A stretch of 64,000 bases of DNA from CAZNYN01 sp964577295. Its GTDB lineage: Bacteria; Synergistota; Synergistia; Synergistales; Synergistaceae. The notes under the pieces were generated by a model, which worked only from the letters and a program-made list of their open reading frames with translations, made no database searches and was not told the DNA's origin. The translations under genes were made by a program, and so were the position numbers. The stretch's first letter is position 1. Each line of letters opens with the position of its first letter. The stretch spans positions 1 to 64,000 of the forward strand of contig CAZNYN010000007.1 of assembly GCA_964577295.1 (NCBI GenBank). Reading direction: 5' to 3'. Shown here one piece after another: positions 50,431 through 59,629 of this stretch.

Positions 50431-52218
50431 ATGTTCAGCTTAAAAGACAAAGCCGCATGGGCTTCATACTTCCGTCTTCTTAAATACTGCATGCCTTACA
50501 GAAAAAGGCTTGCGATAGCCCTTGCCTGTATGGTGCTCTCTGCGCTCTTCGGAATAATTCCGCCCTGGCTCATAAAAAATGTGGTCGACGATGTTCTGAT
50601 AAAAAAACAGATGACAATGCTGAACCTTCTCTCCGTGGGAGTAGTCCTGCTCTATGTTATGAAGGCGGGATTCGGCTACTGCCACATGTACCTTATGACA
50701 TGGGTCGGACAGAAAGTAGTCATAGACATAAGAATGGAACTTTACGACCACACACAGCGCCTCTCTCTTGCGACACTCTACAGCAAAAGGTCGGGAGAGT
50801 TTCTGTCGCGCATAACAAATGACGTTGCCACACTGCAAAATATCCTGGCATCGGTCGTTGTCGATTTTGTCGTCCAGGGCAGCACCTTTGTAGGCATAAT
50901 AGGATTCCTCTTCTTTCTGAACTGGAAACTGACCATAGCCACATTCACTATAATCCCTCTTGCCGCGCTGGTTATAGACGGAGCTTCCTCAAAGCTGCGC
51001 AGAGTAGGGACAGTCATACAGGAACGCTTAGCTATGGTTGCAGCCATAGCACAGGAGGCGGTATCGTCCATCAGGATAGTGCGTGCATTTGCTACGGAGG
51101 AAGAAGAGTTTAGGCGCTTTGAGGAAGAGAGCAACAAACATTTCAAAGCTCTTATGAAAGGTACTCAGATAAGGGGCGCTCTCGAAGGCATTGTAGAAGT
51201 CATTCTCATAATAGCCCTTGCGATCATACTATGGCTGGGCGGGCGTGCCGTAATAAACGGAAATCTTACGGCAGGAGAGCTTCTTGCATTTTTGACATAT
51301 ATAGGACTTCTCGTGCAGCCGATAAGGGTACTGAGCCGTGTAGTAAGCACGATTCAGCAGGGAGTGGCCTCTGCGGACAGAGTTTTTGAAATATTGGACG
51401 AGGAGAACGAAGTCCCCCTTGCAGAAAATCCGATTGTTTTAAAACCCATGAAGGGCAGCATAAGATTTAACGACGTGTGGTTTCGCTACAACGAATCAAA
51501 GTGGGTTCTGAAAGGTCTTGACTTTAAGATAAATCCAGGAGAAAAAATCGCCGTGGTAGGCCCTACGGGTACGGGAAAATCAACTCTGGCAGATTTGGTT
51601 ATGCGCTTTTACGACGCGGAACGCGGCTCTATTTTGATAGACGGCATCGATATAAAGGAGCTTGAGCTCAAGACCTACAGGCGGCAGATAGGCGTTGTGC
51701 CGCAGGATCCCGTGCTTATGAAGGGATCTCTCGCCTACAACATAGGCTACGGCTATCCCGGCGTAACGGAAGAAGATCTCATAAGAGCGGCGAAGATAGC
51801 TGGTATATATGACTTTATAGCGTCTCTGCCCGAAAAGTTTGCCACTGAAGTCGGGGAGCGAGGCGTAACTTTAAGCGGAGGACAGAGGCAGAGAGTCGCC
51901 ATTGCCCGCGCGGTGGTGCGCGACCCGCGAATATTGATAATGGACGAGGCTACATCGTCTCTCGATGCTCTTGTCGAACAGCAGGTGCAGGAAGCAATGT
52001 ACAACGCAATGGAGGGCAGAACCTCCATTGTCATAGCGCACAGGCTCTCCACAATAAGGGATGCCGACAGAATACTGGTGCTGGGCGGCGGACGCCTTGA
52101 GGAACAGGGAACGCACGAAGAGCTGATTGCTCTTGAAGGGGCATATTACCGCCTCTTCAGCGCAAGTACGGGAGAACATAACGAGGAAAATGTCAAGGAT
52201 AATACGCAGTTACCTTAG
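50431..52218 (+). CDS. msbA: Lipid A export ABC transporter MsbA-like
   Basis: 595-residue half-transporter with six N-terminal spans and one ATPase domain: Walker A GPTGTGKST, Q-loop, signature TLSGGQRQRVAIARA, Walker B ILIMDEATSSLD and switch IAHRLSTI. It would flip lipid A-core across the inner membrane, which its position between lpxB and lpxK supports. ATG 50431 follows TTGGAGG by 10 bases. Its 3' end overlaps the next gene by 29 bases. Confidence 0.85.
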   Translation: MFSLKDKAAWASYFRLLKYCMPYRKRLAIALACMVLSALFGIIPPWLIKNVVDDVLIKKQMTMLNLLSVGVVLLYVMKAGFGYCHMYLMTWVGQKVVIDIRMELYDHTQRLSLATLYSKRSGEFLSRITNDVATLQNILASVVVDFVVQGSTFVGIIGFLFFLNWKLTIATFTIIPLAALVIDGASSKLRRVGTVIQERLAMVAAIAQEAVSSIRIVRAFATEEEEFRRFEEESNKHFKALMKGTQIRGALEGIVEVILIIALAIILWLGGRAVINGNLTAGELLAFLTYIGLLVQPIRVLSRVVSTIQQGVASADRVFEILDEENEVPLAENPIVLKPMKGSIRFNDVWFRYNESKWVLKGLDFKINPGEKIAVVGPTGTGKSTLADLVMRFYDAERGSILIDGIDIKELELKTYRRQIGVVPQDPVLMKGSLAYNIGYGYPGVTEEDLIRAAKIAGIYDFIASLPEKFATEVGERGVTLSGGQRQRVAIARAVVRDPRILIMDEATSSLDALVEQQVQEAMYNAMEGRTSIVIAHRLSTIRDADRILVLGGGRLEEQGTHEELIALEGAYYRLFSASTGEHNEENVKDNTQLP

Positions 52219-54472
52219 CTACGCGCGCGGAGATGCAAAAGTATCTCCCTGGGCGCTGTTATATCCGCTTCAATATCTGACTAAGGCTTGGATGATATTG
52301 AGGATAGGTCTGTACGGAAGGGGGCTCTTTTCCGTAACAGACCCGGTTCTGCCTGTCGTCAGCATAGGCAATAACAGTCTCGGCGGCACAAACAAAACTC
52401 CCATGACGGAGCTTGTCGTCAGACAGTTTCTGGAAGCGGGCATAGAGGCTGGGCTTGTAAGCAGAGGGTACAGAACAAAGGATCATCACGAGCCGATATG
52501 GGTTGGGCAGGATGAAGAAAGCATGAAAAGAGAGACTGTTGGTGACGAACCTCTCATGCTTTCAAAGAGAATGCCGAATGTGAAAGTTGTTGTTACCAAA
52601 AACAGAATAAAGGGAGTCAAACTACTCTCATCTCTCGGAGTGCAGGTCGCTGTCACAGACGACACATTCCAGCACAGACGCATGGCGCGGGATGTCGATA
52701 TTGTGCTTGTTGATTCAACCTGTCCCTTTGGGAACGGTCAGGTGCTTCCGGCAGGATTTATGCGCGAGCCCATGTCCGCTTTTCAGAGGGCAGATATAGT
52801 AATACTCACAAAGGCCAACCAAGTCTCAAAATCAGAGACAGACAGAATAAAAAAAGAGCTTGCTCCCTGGGTCGAAGAGGATAAAATCCTTACCGCTGAG
52901 ATAAAAATAGAATCATGGATTTTTATAAACGGAGATGAGAGAACAGTATTCCCGAAAGAGAGCAGAATCGCAGGAAAATACATAGCGTTTTCCGCAATAG
53001 GAAATCCCGACGGATTTTACAAATACCTGCACGATATGAACATAGATATAGTGGCGGAGAGAAGCTACAGAGACCACCACATCTTTACCGGAGAAGATAT
53101 AGCAAAGCTTGAAGCCCTGGCGGACGAAACGGGATCGGACGGCTTTATCTGTACGGAAAAAGACTTGGTAAATATGCCGCCTGACTTCAAACTGAGACAC
53201 AAACTTTTTATTCCCAGCATAAAAGTTGCGCTCGACGATGCACCACGTTTCAGAAGAAAAATATTTGAAAAATTAAAGCCCCGCTTTATGGTAGCGTCAA
53301 ACGGCTACGGTGAGGATGCCATAGGTGTTGTGCTGGCAAAGAAAATGAAGGAGCGTTTCAAATGCGCCGAAGTCTCCGCATTTGCCTTTGTCGGAAGCGG
53401 AGCGGCATACAAAAAGGCGGGAGTAGGAGTTCTCTCCCCGTCATCGGAGATGCCGAGCGGCGGAGTTATAAAGTACAGCATAATCGATTTGATAAAGGAC
53501 ATAAAGCACGGTCTCGGAAAGTCGATAACAGACCAGGCCAGAGCATTAAGAGAACTATCGGGAAAATACCGTACCCCGGTATGTGTAGGCGATGTCTACC
53601 TCATGGCGAATGTACTTTGGGGACAGGGGCTCAAGCCTATTCTCCTTGCAACGGCAAAGACCGTACATTTGAGCGGGCATCTGAGCGTGGAGGAGTGGCT
53701 TCTGAGAAAGAGAAGCCTTGTGGTTTGGGCGAGAGACGAAGAGACTTCGGAGGCTCTCCGCAAGGCGGACGTTAATGCCGTATTTAACGGCAACCCCGTC
53801 ATGGACTTGATTCACGATATTCCAAACGACAGCGGAATATGGGGCAAAGCGGGATTTCGCGTGCTGCTGCTTCCCGGGAGCAGGCCAAGAGCCTACGACG
53901 ATGTGAAGCTCATTCTGGATTCCGCGCTCCTGCTTGCGGAGAAATGCTCATGTGAGTTTGTAATGGTTCCCGCTCCTACGATAGACATGGAAAAACTATG
54001 CGACAGTCTCGGAGGCTGGCAAATTTCCGGGGATAACTCTATGATAACGTCTTCTTCATCGGGAACGGAAGTTAAGATATACTATGGTCAGGTTGCCGGA
54101 GCGGCGCGCGGCGCGGATTTGCTTATAGGGCTCGGAGGCACTGCGAACCAGCTTTGCGCGGGCCTCGGTCTTCCTGTTGTCTCCATACTCGAGACGGGGA
54201 AACTGCGCCAGAAGAAGCTGCTGCGCGAGGCGGAAATATTAGTCGATGCAAAGCCCGAAGAACTTGCGGGAGCGGCGGCGAAAATTTTGTCCGACAGAAA
54301 ACTTATGAACGAAATGAAAGAAGCAGGAATAAGGAACTTAGGCGGCGAAGGTGCTCTCGACAGTGTTGTGGAATATTGCGCCGAAGAGCTCGGATGGGAC
54401 AACAGATGTCTTGTATGCGAAACATACGGACGTTATTTGGATATGGCCGAGATGGCCTGCGACAAAAATTAA
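52190..54472 (+). CDS. lpxK: Fusion of LpxK-like lipid A 4'-kinase and LpxB-related glycosyltransferase-like domain
   Basis: 760-residue two-domain protein. Residues 1-~360 are LpxK, which phosphorylates the 4'-position of the lipid A disaccharide: N-terminal membrane-associated helix, P-loop region SIGNNSLGGTNKTP (61-71), DDTFQHRR and the catalytic VLVDSTCPFGNGQVLPAGFMREP region. The usual GGTGKTP is GGTNKTP (Asn69) and DDGFQH is DDTFQH. Residues ~365-760 match the lipid-A-disaccharide-synthase-related family known from cyanobacteria and Deinococcus: MVASNGYGEDAIG, LLPGSRPRAYDDV and GLGGTANQLCAGLGLPV. No stop or frameshift separates the parts. ATG 52190 lies in msbA after GAGG; expression is coupled. 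Confidence 0.8.
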   Translation: MSRIIRSYLSYARGDAKVSPWALLYPLQYLTKAWMILRIGLYGRGLFSVTDPVLPVVSIGNNSLGGTNKTPMTELVVRQFLEAGIEAGLVSRGYRTKDHHEPIWVGQDEESMKRETVGDEPLMLSKRMPNVKVVVTKNRIKGVKLLSSLGVQVAVTDDTFQHRRMARDVDIVLVDSTCPFGNGQVLPAGFMREPMSAFQRADIVILTKANQVSKSETDRIKKELAPWVEEDKILTAEIKIESWIFINGDERTVFPKESRIAGKYIAFSAIGNPDGFYKYLHDMNIDIVAERSYRDHHIFTGEDIAKLEALADETGSDGFICTEKDLVNMPPDFKLRHKLFIPSIKVALDDAPRFRRKIFEKLKPRFMVASNGYGEDAIGVVLAKKMKERFKCAEVSAFAFVGSGAAYKKAGVGVLSPSSEMPSGGVIKYSIIDLIKDIKHGLGKSITDQARALRELSGKYRTPVCVGDVYLMANVLWGQGLKPILLATAKTVHLSGHLSVEEWLLRKRSLVVWARDEETSEALRKADVNAVFNGNPVMDLIHDIPNDSGIWGKAGFRVLLLPGSRPRAYDDVKLILDSALLLAEKCSCEFVMVPAPTIDMEKLCDSLGGWQISGDNSMITSSSSGTEVKIYYGQVAGAARGADLLIGLGGTANQLCAGLGLPVVSILETGKLRQKKLLREAEILVDAKPEELAGAAAKILSDRKLMNEMKEAGIRNLGGEGALDSVVEYCAEELGWDNRCLVCETYGRYLDMAEMACDKN

Positions 54473-54485
54473 GGAGCTGAGATAA

Positions 54486-55361
54486 GTGGCTGATAATAAT
54501 ATCTCCAAAGTAAAAGAGGTAAAAGTCAAGAATATAACCATAGGCGGAAAAAGGCTTGCCGTAGCGGCCGGTCCCTGCGTCCTCGAAAGTTACGAAGGTG
54601 CGCTCGAGATAGCCCGTGAGATGAAAAAACTCTGTGCTGAATTTGACTTCGGCTATATATTTAAAGCCTCCTTCGATAAGGCGAACAGAACGTCAATATA
54701 CAGCTACAGAGGACCGGGAATAGACGAAGGGCTCAAATGGCTTTCCGCCATAGGCAAAGAACTTGATGTCCCCGTTGTCACGGATATGCATGAGCCGTGG
54801 CAGGCAGAAAAGCTCGCAGAACATGTCGACTTGCTTCAGATTCCCGCCTTTCTCTGCCGTCAGACAGATCTTCTTGTTGCGGCGAGCAGGACGGGCAAAC
54901 CAATCAATATAAAAAAGGCGCAGTTTATGGCACCCGAAGATATGAAGTCGGTAGCAGGCAAGTGCAAAGAGGCCGGCAATGACAACCTTATCTTGTGCGA
55001 AAGAGGGACTGTATTCGGATATCATAACCTCTCCGTTGATTTTCGCTCTCTGCCCATAATGAGAAGTTTGGGCTACCCGATAATGTTTGATGCCACTCAC
55101 AGCGTCCAAAAGCCGGGGGGACAGGGGGACAAGAGCGGCGGTGACCGCTCATTCATACTTCCTCAGATAAGGGCAGCGGCGGCTCTCGGCATAGACGCTC
55201 TCTTTATGGAAGTTCATCCCGACCCCGACTGCGCCAAATGCGACGGGCCGAATATGGTGCCGCTTTCAAAGATGAGAGAAGTCTTAAGACAGACACACTC
55301 CATAGACAAAGTTGTAAGGGAGAGCATAGGCTTCTCTTCACTCTCGTGGGCGGAGGAATAG
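54486..55361 (+). CDS. kdsA: 3-deoxy-8-phosphooctulonate synthase
   Basis: 291-residue Kdo-8-phosphate synthase, condensing arabinose-5-phosphate with PEP. Signatures: VAAGPCVLESYEGALEIA, FKASFDKANRTS, and DATHSVQKPGGQG; the final region contains EVHPDPDCAKCDGPN, with Cys residues as in metal-dependent KdsA. GTG start after AAGGAGCTGAGATA. Three bases from kdsD, the supplier of its substrate. Confidence 0.95.
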   Translation: MADNNISKVKEVKVKNITIGGKRLAVAAGPCVLESYEGALEIAREMKKLCAEFDFGYIFKASFDKANRTSIYSYRGPGIDEGLKWLSAIGKELDVPVVTDMHEPWQAEKLAEHVDLLQIPAFLCRQTDLLVAASRTGKPINIKKAQFMAPEDMKSVAGKCKEAGNDNLILCERGTVFGYHNLSVDFRSLPIMRSLGYPIMFDATHSVQKPGGQGDKSGGDRSFILPQIRAAAALGIDALFMEVHPDPDCAKCDGPNMVPLSKMREVLRQTHSIDKVVRESIGFSSLSWAEE

Positions 55362-55363
55362 AC

Positions 55364-56368
55364 ATGAATTTACCTTGCGAACGTGAGGAGAAAAAATTTT
55401 CCGCTTCCGAACTTTTGTCTGTCGGAAAAGAAATAATGGAAAAAGAGGCAAAAGCCCTTGAGTCTGCTGCCTTCAACATGGGAAATGAAGTTGTGGACGC
55501 GGCGCACCTTCTGTCGCGTTGCCGTGGACGCGTTGTAGTATCGGGGCTTGGAAAATCTGGACATGTCGGGCGCAAAACTGCGGCGACCTTCGCGTCTCTC
55601 GGAGTTCCCGCGTTCTTCCTCCATGCTACGGAGGGAGCTCACGGGGACTTGGGCATGGTCTGCCGCAATGACATAGGTTACTTCCTGAGCAACAGCGGAG
55701 AAACAAGGGAGCTTATAGACATCATACCCTATTTCAAAAGGCTTGGAGCTCCGATAATCGCTGTCACAGGCAACCCCGAGTCAACTTTGGCCAAAGAATC
55801 TGACGTAGTGCTCAACTGCCACGTAGAAAAAGAGGCAGACCCTCTGGGACTTGCCCCTACGAGCAGCACAACACTCCAAATGGCTTTGGGAGATGCTGTT
55901 GCGGGAATGGCCACGATGCTTTTGGGACTTCAAAAAGAAGACTTCGCACTCTTCCATCCGGGCGGATCTTTGGGAAAGAAACTCCTGCTCAGAGTGAAAG
56001 ACCTCATGGGAAGCGGAGACAAACTCCCCGTTACAAAAGAAGGTTCTCTTGTTCGGGAAGCACTCTTCGATATAACGAGCAAAGGCTATGGTGCTACTGT
56101 TATAATTGATGACAAAGGACTTCTCCGTGGAATATTTACAGACGGAGACCTCCGCAGAGTTATAGAAAAACACGGTCTTGAGGGGTTGGATCTCCCGGTC
56201 GAAGCCGTGATGACAAAGAATCCGAGAGTCATAGCTCCCGACAAACTTGCCGTTGAAGCTGTCCGCATCGTGGAAGAGTGGGAAGTTTCCGCTCTTGTCG
56301 TTGCGGAAGAGGGTAAGCCTGTGGGAATGGTTCACATACATGAGATATTAAAAGCGGGGGTGGCTTAA
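55364..56368 (+). CDS. kdsD: Arabinose-5-phosphate isomerase
   Basis: 334-residue isomerase converting ribulose-5-P to arabinose-5-P for Kdo synthesis. SIS domain (about 45-180) with GLGKSGHVGRKTAATFASLG and TEGAHGDLGMV, followed by a pair of CBS domains (about 210-334). ATG 55364 after GGAGGA. The stop TAA at 56366-56368 is directly followed, in the same frame, by the probable CTG start of waaA. Confidence 0.94.
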   Translation: MNLPCEREEKKFSASELLSVGKEIMEKEAKALESAAFNMGNEVVDAAHLLSRCRGRVVVSGLGKSGHVGRKTAATFASLGVPAFFLHATEGAHGDLGMVCRNDIGYFLSNSGETRELIDIIPYFKRLGAPIIAVTGNPESTLAKESDVVLNCHVEKEADPLGLAPTSSTTLQMALGDAVAGMATMLLGLQKEDFALFHPGGSLGKKLLLRVKDLMGSGDKLPVTKEGSLVREALFDITSKGYGATVIIDDKGLLRGIFTDGDLRRVIEKHGLEGLDLPVEAVMTKNPRVIAPDKLAVEAVRIVEEWEVSALVVAEEGKPVGMVHIHEILKAGVA

Positions 56369-57643
56369 CTGTCACTGTTCAGAACACTCTATGAGCCTGC
56401 GCTCAGCATCGTATTTAAAACGATGTGGCCGAAGCTGAAAAAGAAATACACGGAAGGCTATGACGAAAGACAGGGCGTTATTTCAAAAAAGAAACTCGTC
56501 CTCCTTGAAGGAAAACGGCCTCTGTGGATTCATGCTGTCTCGGTAGGAGAAGTTCAGGCGGCTGTCCCTGTCATAAGGGCTGCCAGAGAGTGCGGTTTTA
56601 CAGATCCCATAGTCCTCTCCACAACCACGGAGACGGGCAAGGCCATGGCCTTCGGAATAGGCAGAGGGCTCTTTGATTTTCACATATACTATCCATGGGA
56701 CAGAGCGGATTTTGTCTCTTCCGCATTGGACTTCTTAAATCCATGGGCGTTTGTTACTACAGAGACAGAGCTGTGGCCCAATATGCTCTGGACGCTGAAA
56801 GACAGAAAAATTCCCTCCTTCATCGCCAACGGGAGAATATCCGACAGGACATGGGAACGTGTCAGCGGCAGAATAGGACGCAGGGCGGGAAGCGAGCTCT
56901 TTGACCTCTTTACGGAGATATTCCTGCGGGAGGATAGAGACAGAGAACGACTAATCGAAATGAACATATCTCCTTCAAAACTCTCGGTTATGGGAGATAC
57001 AAAGATAGACGCTCTGCTCGCACGCAGGAAGAGCGAAAGCGCAGTCAGGGCAAAAGAAGAATTTTGCAGGCAGGAGAGCCCGATATTTATGGCCGGCAGT
57101 ACTCATACTGGCGAGGACGAGAAAATACTGGAATCCTTCCGTGAACTAAGGCTGCACAAACCAAAAGCCAGACTTATCGCCGCTCCGCGCCATCCCGAGC
57201 GGGCCGGCAAGGTCAAAGAACTGTTCGAGAACCATTACGATGTCTCTCTTATGACGGAAAGAACGGAAAAGTGGGATGTGCTTGTTGTTGATAAGATAGG
57301 GGTGCTTTTTGACCTCTACGGCGTATCAAAAGCTGCGTTTGTCGGAGGCAGTTTTGTCGACAAAGGCGGACAGAATATATTGGAGCCTGCAGCATGGGGT
57401 GTACCTGTGCAGTACGGCCCGCACATGGAAGATTTTGCCGAAGCGTCCGCAGAATTCAAAGCAATAGGCATGGCCGCGCAGGTCGAAAATTCTTCCGATC
57501 TGGCAAAAGTATGGATAGAGATAGCAGACGAAACAAATTCCGAAAAATATAAGGCAATGAGCGCCGAATATTTCGGAGAAAAAGCTGGAGCGTCAAACAA
57601 AATATGGAAGAAACTGTCTAAATACCGGGACAGACTGCAATAA
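56369..57643 (+). CDS. waaA: 3-deoxy-D-manno-octulosonic acid transferase (Kdo transferase)
   Basis: 424-residue GT30 glycosyltransferase adding Kdo to lipid A. It shows the family pattern: N-terminal helix, ERQGV, HAVSVGEVQAAVPVI with the catalytic Glu, STTTETGKAMA, ETELWPN and the UDP/CMP-site GGSFVDKGGQNILEPA. An ATG at 56423 would remove the usual N-terminal membrane segment. In the same frame, CTG 56369 directly follows the kdsD stop, gives SLFRTLYEPALSIVFKTMWP as expected for the family, and has GGGGGTGG 7 bases upstream, so I infer a CTG start. There is no ATG, GTG or TTG between 56369 and 56423. Confidence 0.85.
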   Translation: MSLFRTLYEPALSIVFKTMWPKLKKKYTEGYDERQGVISKKKLVLLEGKRPLWIHAVSVGEVQAAVPVIRAARECGFTDPIVLSTTTETGKAMAFGIGRGLFDFHIYYPWDRADFVSSALDFLNPWAFVTTETELWPNMLWTLKDRKIPSFIANGRISDRTWERVSGRIGRRAGSELFDLFTEIFLREDRDRERLIEMNISPSKLSVMGDTKIDALLARRKSESAVRAKEEFCRQESPIFMAGSTHTGEDEKILESFRELRLHKPKARLIAAPRHPERAGKVKELFENHYDVSLMTERTEKWDVLVVDKIGVLFDLYGVSKAAFVGGSFVDKGGQNILEPAAWGVPVQYGPHMEDFAEASAEFKAIGMAAQVENSSDLAKVWIEIADETNSEKYKAMSAEYFGEKAGASNKIWKKLSKYRDRLQ

Positions 57644-57670
57644 ACATCCGTACAACGGGAGGGATTCCAA

Positions 57671-58882
57671 ATGGAAATTAACAAAGCACTGCTTAAAGAA
57701 TTTTATGACGGACTTGATAATCGTTCAAAAGAAGCTCTGGACAGCGCCGTCCTGAGAGTTACCGAGGCTAAAAAGCGCGGAGGAAAAGTGGCTGTCGTCA
57801 CAGGAAGCGGCCCGAACCTTCACGAGGGAGTAACAACCCTTATAGCCGAACTTATGGACAAAGGCATTGTCGACGGAGTAACGACAAGCTCTGCGGTCAT
57901 AAACCATGAAATGGGCGGAGTTCTTGACAGAGTAAAAATGTGTGATGCCTCCCAATTCGATCTCGATAAAAAAATGATGCCAAGAGGCAATGTATTTGAA
58001 TTCACGGAGCTCTCAGAAGAACAGACAAACTCTCTGCGCAAAGAAATGATTCTCGACGAGGAACTGCTTGCAAAAGGTAAAGATGCGGAAGGCCACATGG
58101 TTGTCAAAGCCGCGGCTAATATGGCATATCCCATAGGGCTCCGCACGGAGAAAGTAGCCGAAGAGATACTCTCTCTCTGTCGTCAGAGCGGGCTTCCGTT
58201 CGAGAAAGTCGCGGGATGGGGATGTGACGAGAGAACCATGCTGGGCAAGGGCGCGGAGAAAAATATTCCTGTTCTGGTCACGATACCGCAGCTTGTCGGA
58301 GGCGGACACGTAGGTCTTTCCGTCGGCGACAGCATTCCCATAGCGCAGCGTTCGCGCCTTATAGCGGATATGCTGGGAAGCGCAGATGTAATTATAGAGT
58401 CTGCCGTGGCTCTCACTCAGGAAATACATGACGGTCCGTTTGAGACATACACCGGACACGGAATATGGTCATGGTGGCAGGGACAGCCTGTCTACAGCCT
58501 CGAAAACAAATCCCTCATAAGATTTGACCTTGATGAAAATCTCCGCAAAGCTCAGGATCTGCAGAAGCAGAGCTCTCTCATACAGGATGCCATATCAAAA
58601 GGGCTTCCGAAGACGAAGATATCAAAGATACCGTTCCGCATGGAAATGTCCGCATTTGCAAGGCATGAAGGCAGTATCCCCGTAATAGGAGATATCGGCA
58701 TGATATGGCCCGTTTTTGCCATGAAAATAGCTGAAAATCTCGGTATAGAGCTGGAATTTATTAGCTACAAACAGGAGACAGAAGAAGGAAAATCCATGCG
58801 CGAGTGGATTGTCAAAAATATAAAGTATCTCGACAGAGACAAAATGCTTGAAAAATTCAGAGAGTGGAAGGCGAAAAACTAA
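57671..58882 (+). CDS. Unrecognised protein embedded in the Kdo operon
   Basis: 403-residue cytoplasmic protein with no signal peptide or membrane span, not assigned to a family. Landmarks: VAVVTGSGPNLHEGVTT (41-57), a nucleotide-binding-like glycine loop; TSSAVINHEMGGVLDRVK (72-89); GWGCDERTMLGKG; VTIPQLVGGGHVGLSVGD; and TYTGHGIWSWWQ. The first part vaguely recalls deoxyhypusine-synthase-like folds, but I would not rest on that. It lies between waaA and kdsB and overlaps kdsB by one base (TAATG), so it is fixed in the operon. The operon lacks KdsC (Kdo-8-P phosphatase); this protein lacks the HAD DxDGT motif, so it is not a typical replacement. GGGAGGGATTCC precedes the ATG. Confidence 0.75.
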   Translation: MEINKALLKEFYDGLDNRSKEALDSAVLRVTEAKKRGGKVAVVTGSGPNLHEGVTTLIAELMDKGIVDGVTTSSAVINHEMGGVLDRVKMCDASQFDLDKKMMPRGNVFEFTELSEEQTNSLRKEMILDEELLAKGKDAEGHMVVKAAANMAYPIGLRTEKVAEEILSLCRQSGLPFEKVAGWGCDERTMLGKGAEKNIPVLVTIPQLVGGGHVGLSVGDSIPIAQRSRLIADMLGSADVIIESAVALTQEIHDGPFETYTGHGIWSWWQGQPVYSLENKSLIRFDLDENLRKAQDLQKQSSLIQDAISKGLPKTKISKIPFRMEMSAFARHEGSIPVIGDIGMIWPVFAMKIAENLGIELEFISYKQETEEGKSMREWIVKNIKYLDRDKMLEKFREWKAKN

Positions 58883-59628
58883 TGTCCATGCCTAAAATTC
58901 TTGGCGTAATACCGTCAAGATACGCGTCCTCAAGACTTCCCGGAAAGCCGCTGCTCGAAATATCGGGCAAGACAATGGTTGAGCATGTGTACCGCAGAGC
59001 CATGGCATCCGGCATATTCTTCCGTGTCGTCGTTGCTACGGATGACAGAAGAGTCTACGAAGCCGTAGAAAAATTCGGCGGAGACGTCATAATGACATCC
59101 CCCGACCACCCCGACGGCTCCAGCCGCGTTGCGGAAGTCGCAAGAGGAATTGATACAGACTACGTAATCAACATTCAGGGTGACGAGCCGATGATAGACC
59201 CCAGAATGCTCAAAGAGCTTGCCGAAGGTCTTATCGCAGACACGGACGCAGACTCCGCAACTGCCTGTGTTCCCATAAAAAATGAAGAAGACTTCCTTAA
59301 TCCGAATATAGTCAAGGTTGTCAGAGCTTTAAACGGAAGGGCTCTCTATTTCAGCCGTTCTCCGATACCGTTCAGGCGCAATGATACTGAGTGCCCTGTG
59401 TGGGAACACCTTGGCATATACGCGTTTACAAAAAAATTCCTGCTGAAAATGGTAGAGCTTCCAAAGACACCTCTTATGACCACGGAATCCCTCGAACAGC
59501 TCCGAATATTGGAGCACGGCTACACAATGACGGTCATACCGACAAAATATCCGTCCGCAGGGCCGAATGTAAACACGGAAGAAGACCTCGAAAAAGTCAG
59601 GGAAATTATGGCAGCCAAAAGGCAGTAA
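58882..59628 (+). CDS. kdsB: CMP-Kdo synthetase
   Basis: 248-residue nucleotidyltransferase activating Kdo as CMP-Kdo. Signatures: GVIPSRYASSRLPGKPL, VATDDRRVYEAVEKFGG, INIQGDEPMIDP and NVNTEEDLEKV. ATG 58882 overlaps the upstream stop. It supplies the donor for WaaA. Two bases separate it from the next start. Confidence 0.95.
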   Translation: MSMPKILGVIPSRYASSRLPGKPLLEISGKTMVEHVYRRAMASGIFFRVVVATDDRRVYEAVEKFGGDVIMTSPDHPDGSSRVAEVARGIDTDYVINIQGDEPMIDPRMLKELAEGLIADTDADSATACVPIKNEEDFLNPNIVKVVRALNGRALYFSRSPIPFRRNDTECPVWEHLGIYAFTKKFLLKMVELPKTPLMTTESLEQLRILEHGYTMTVIPTKYPSAGPNVNTEEDLEKVREIMAAKRQ

Positions 59629-59629
59629 A

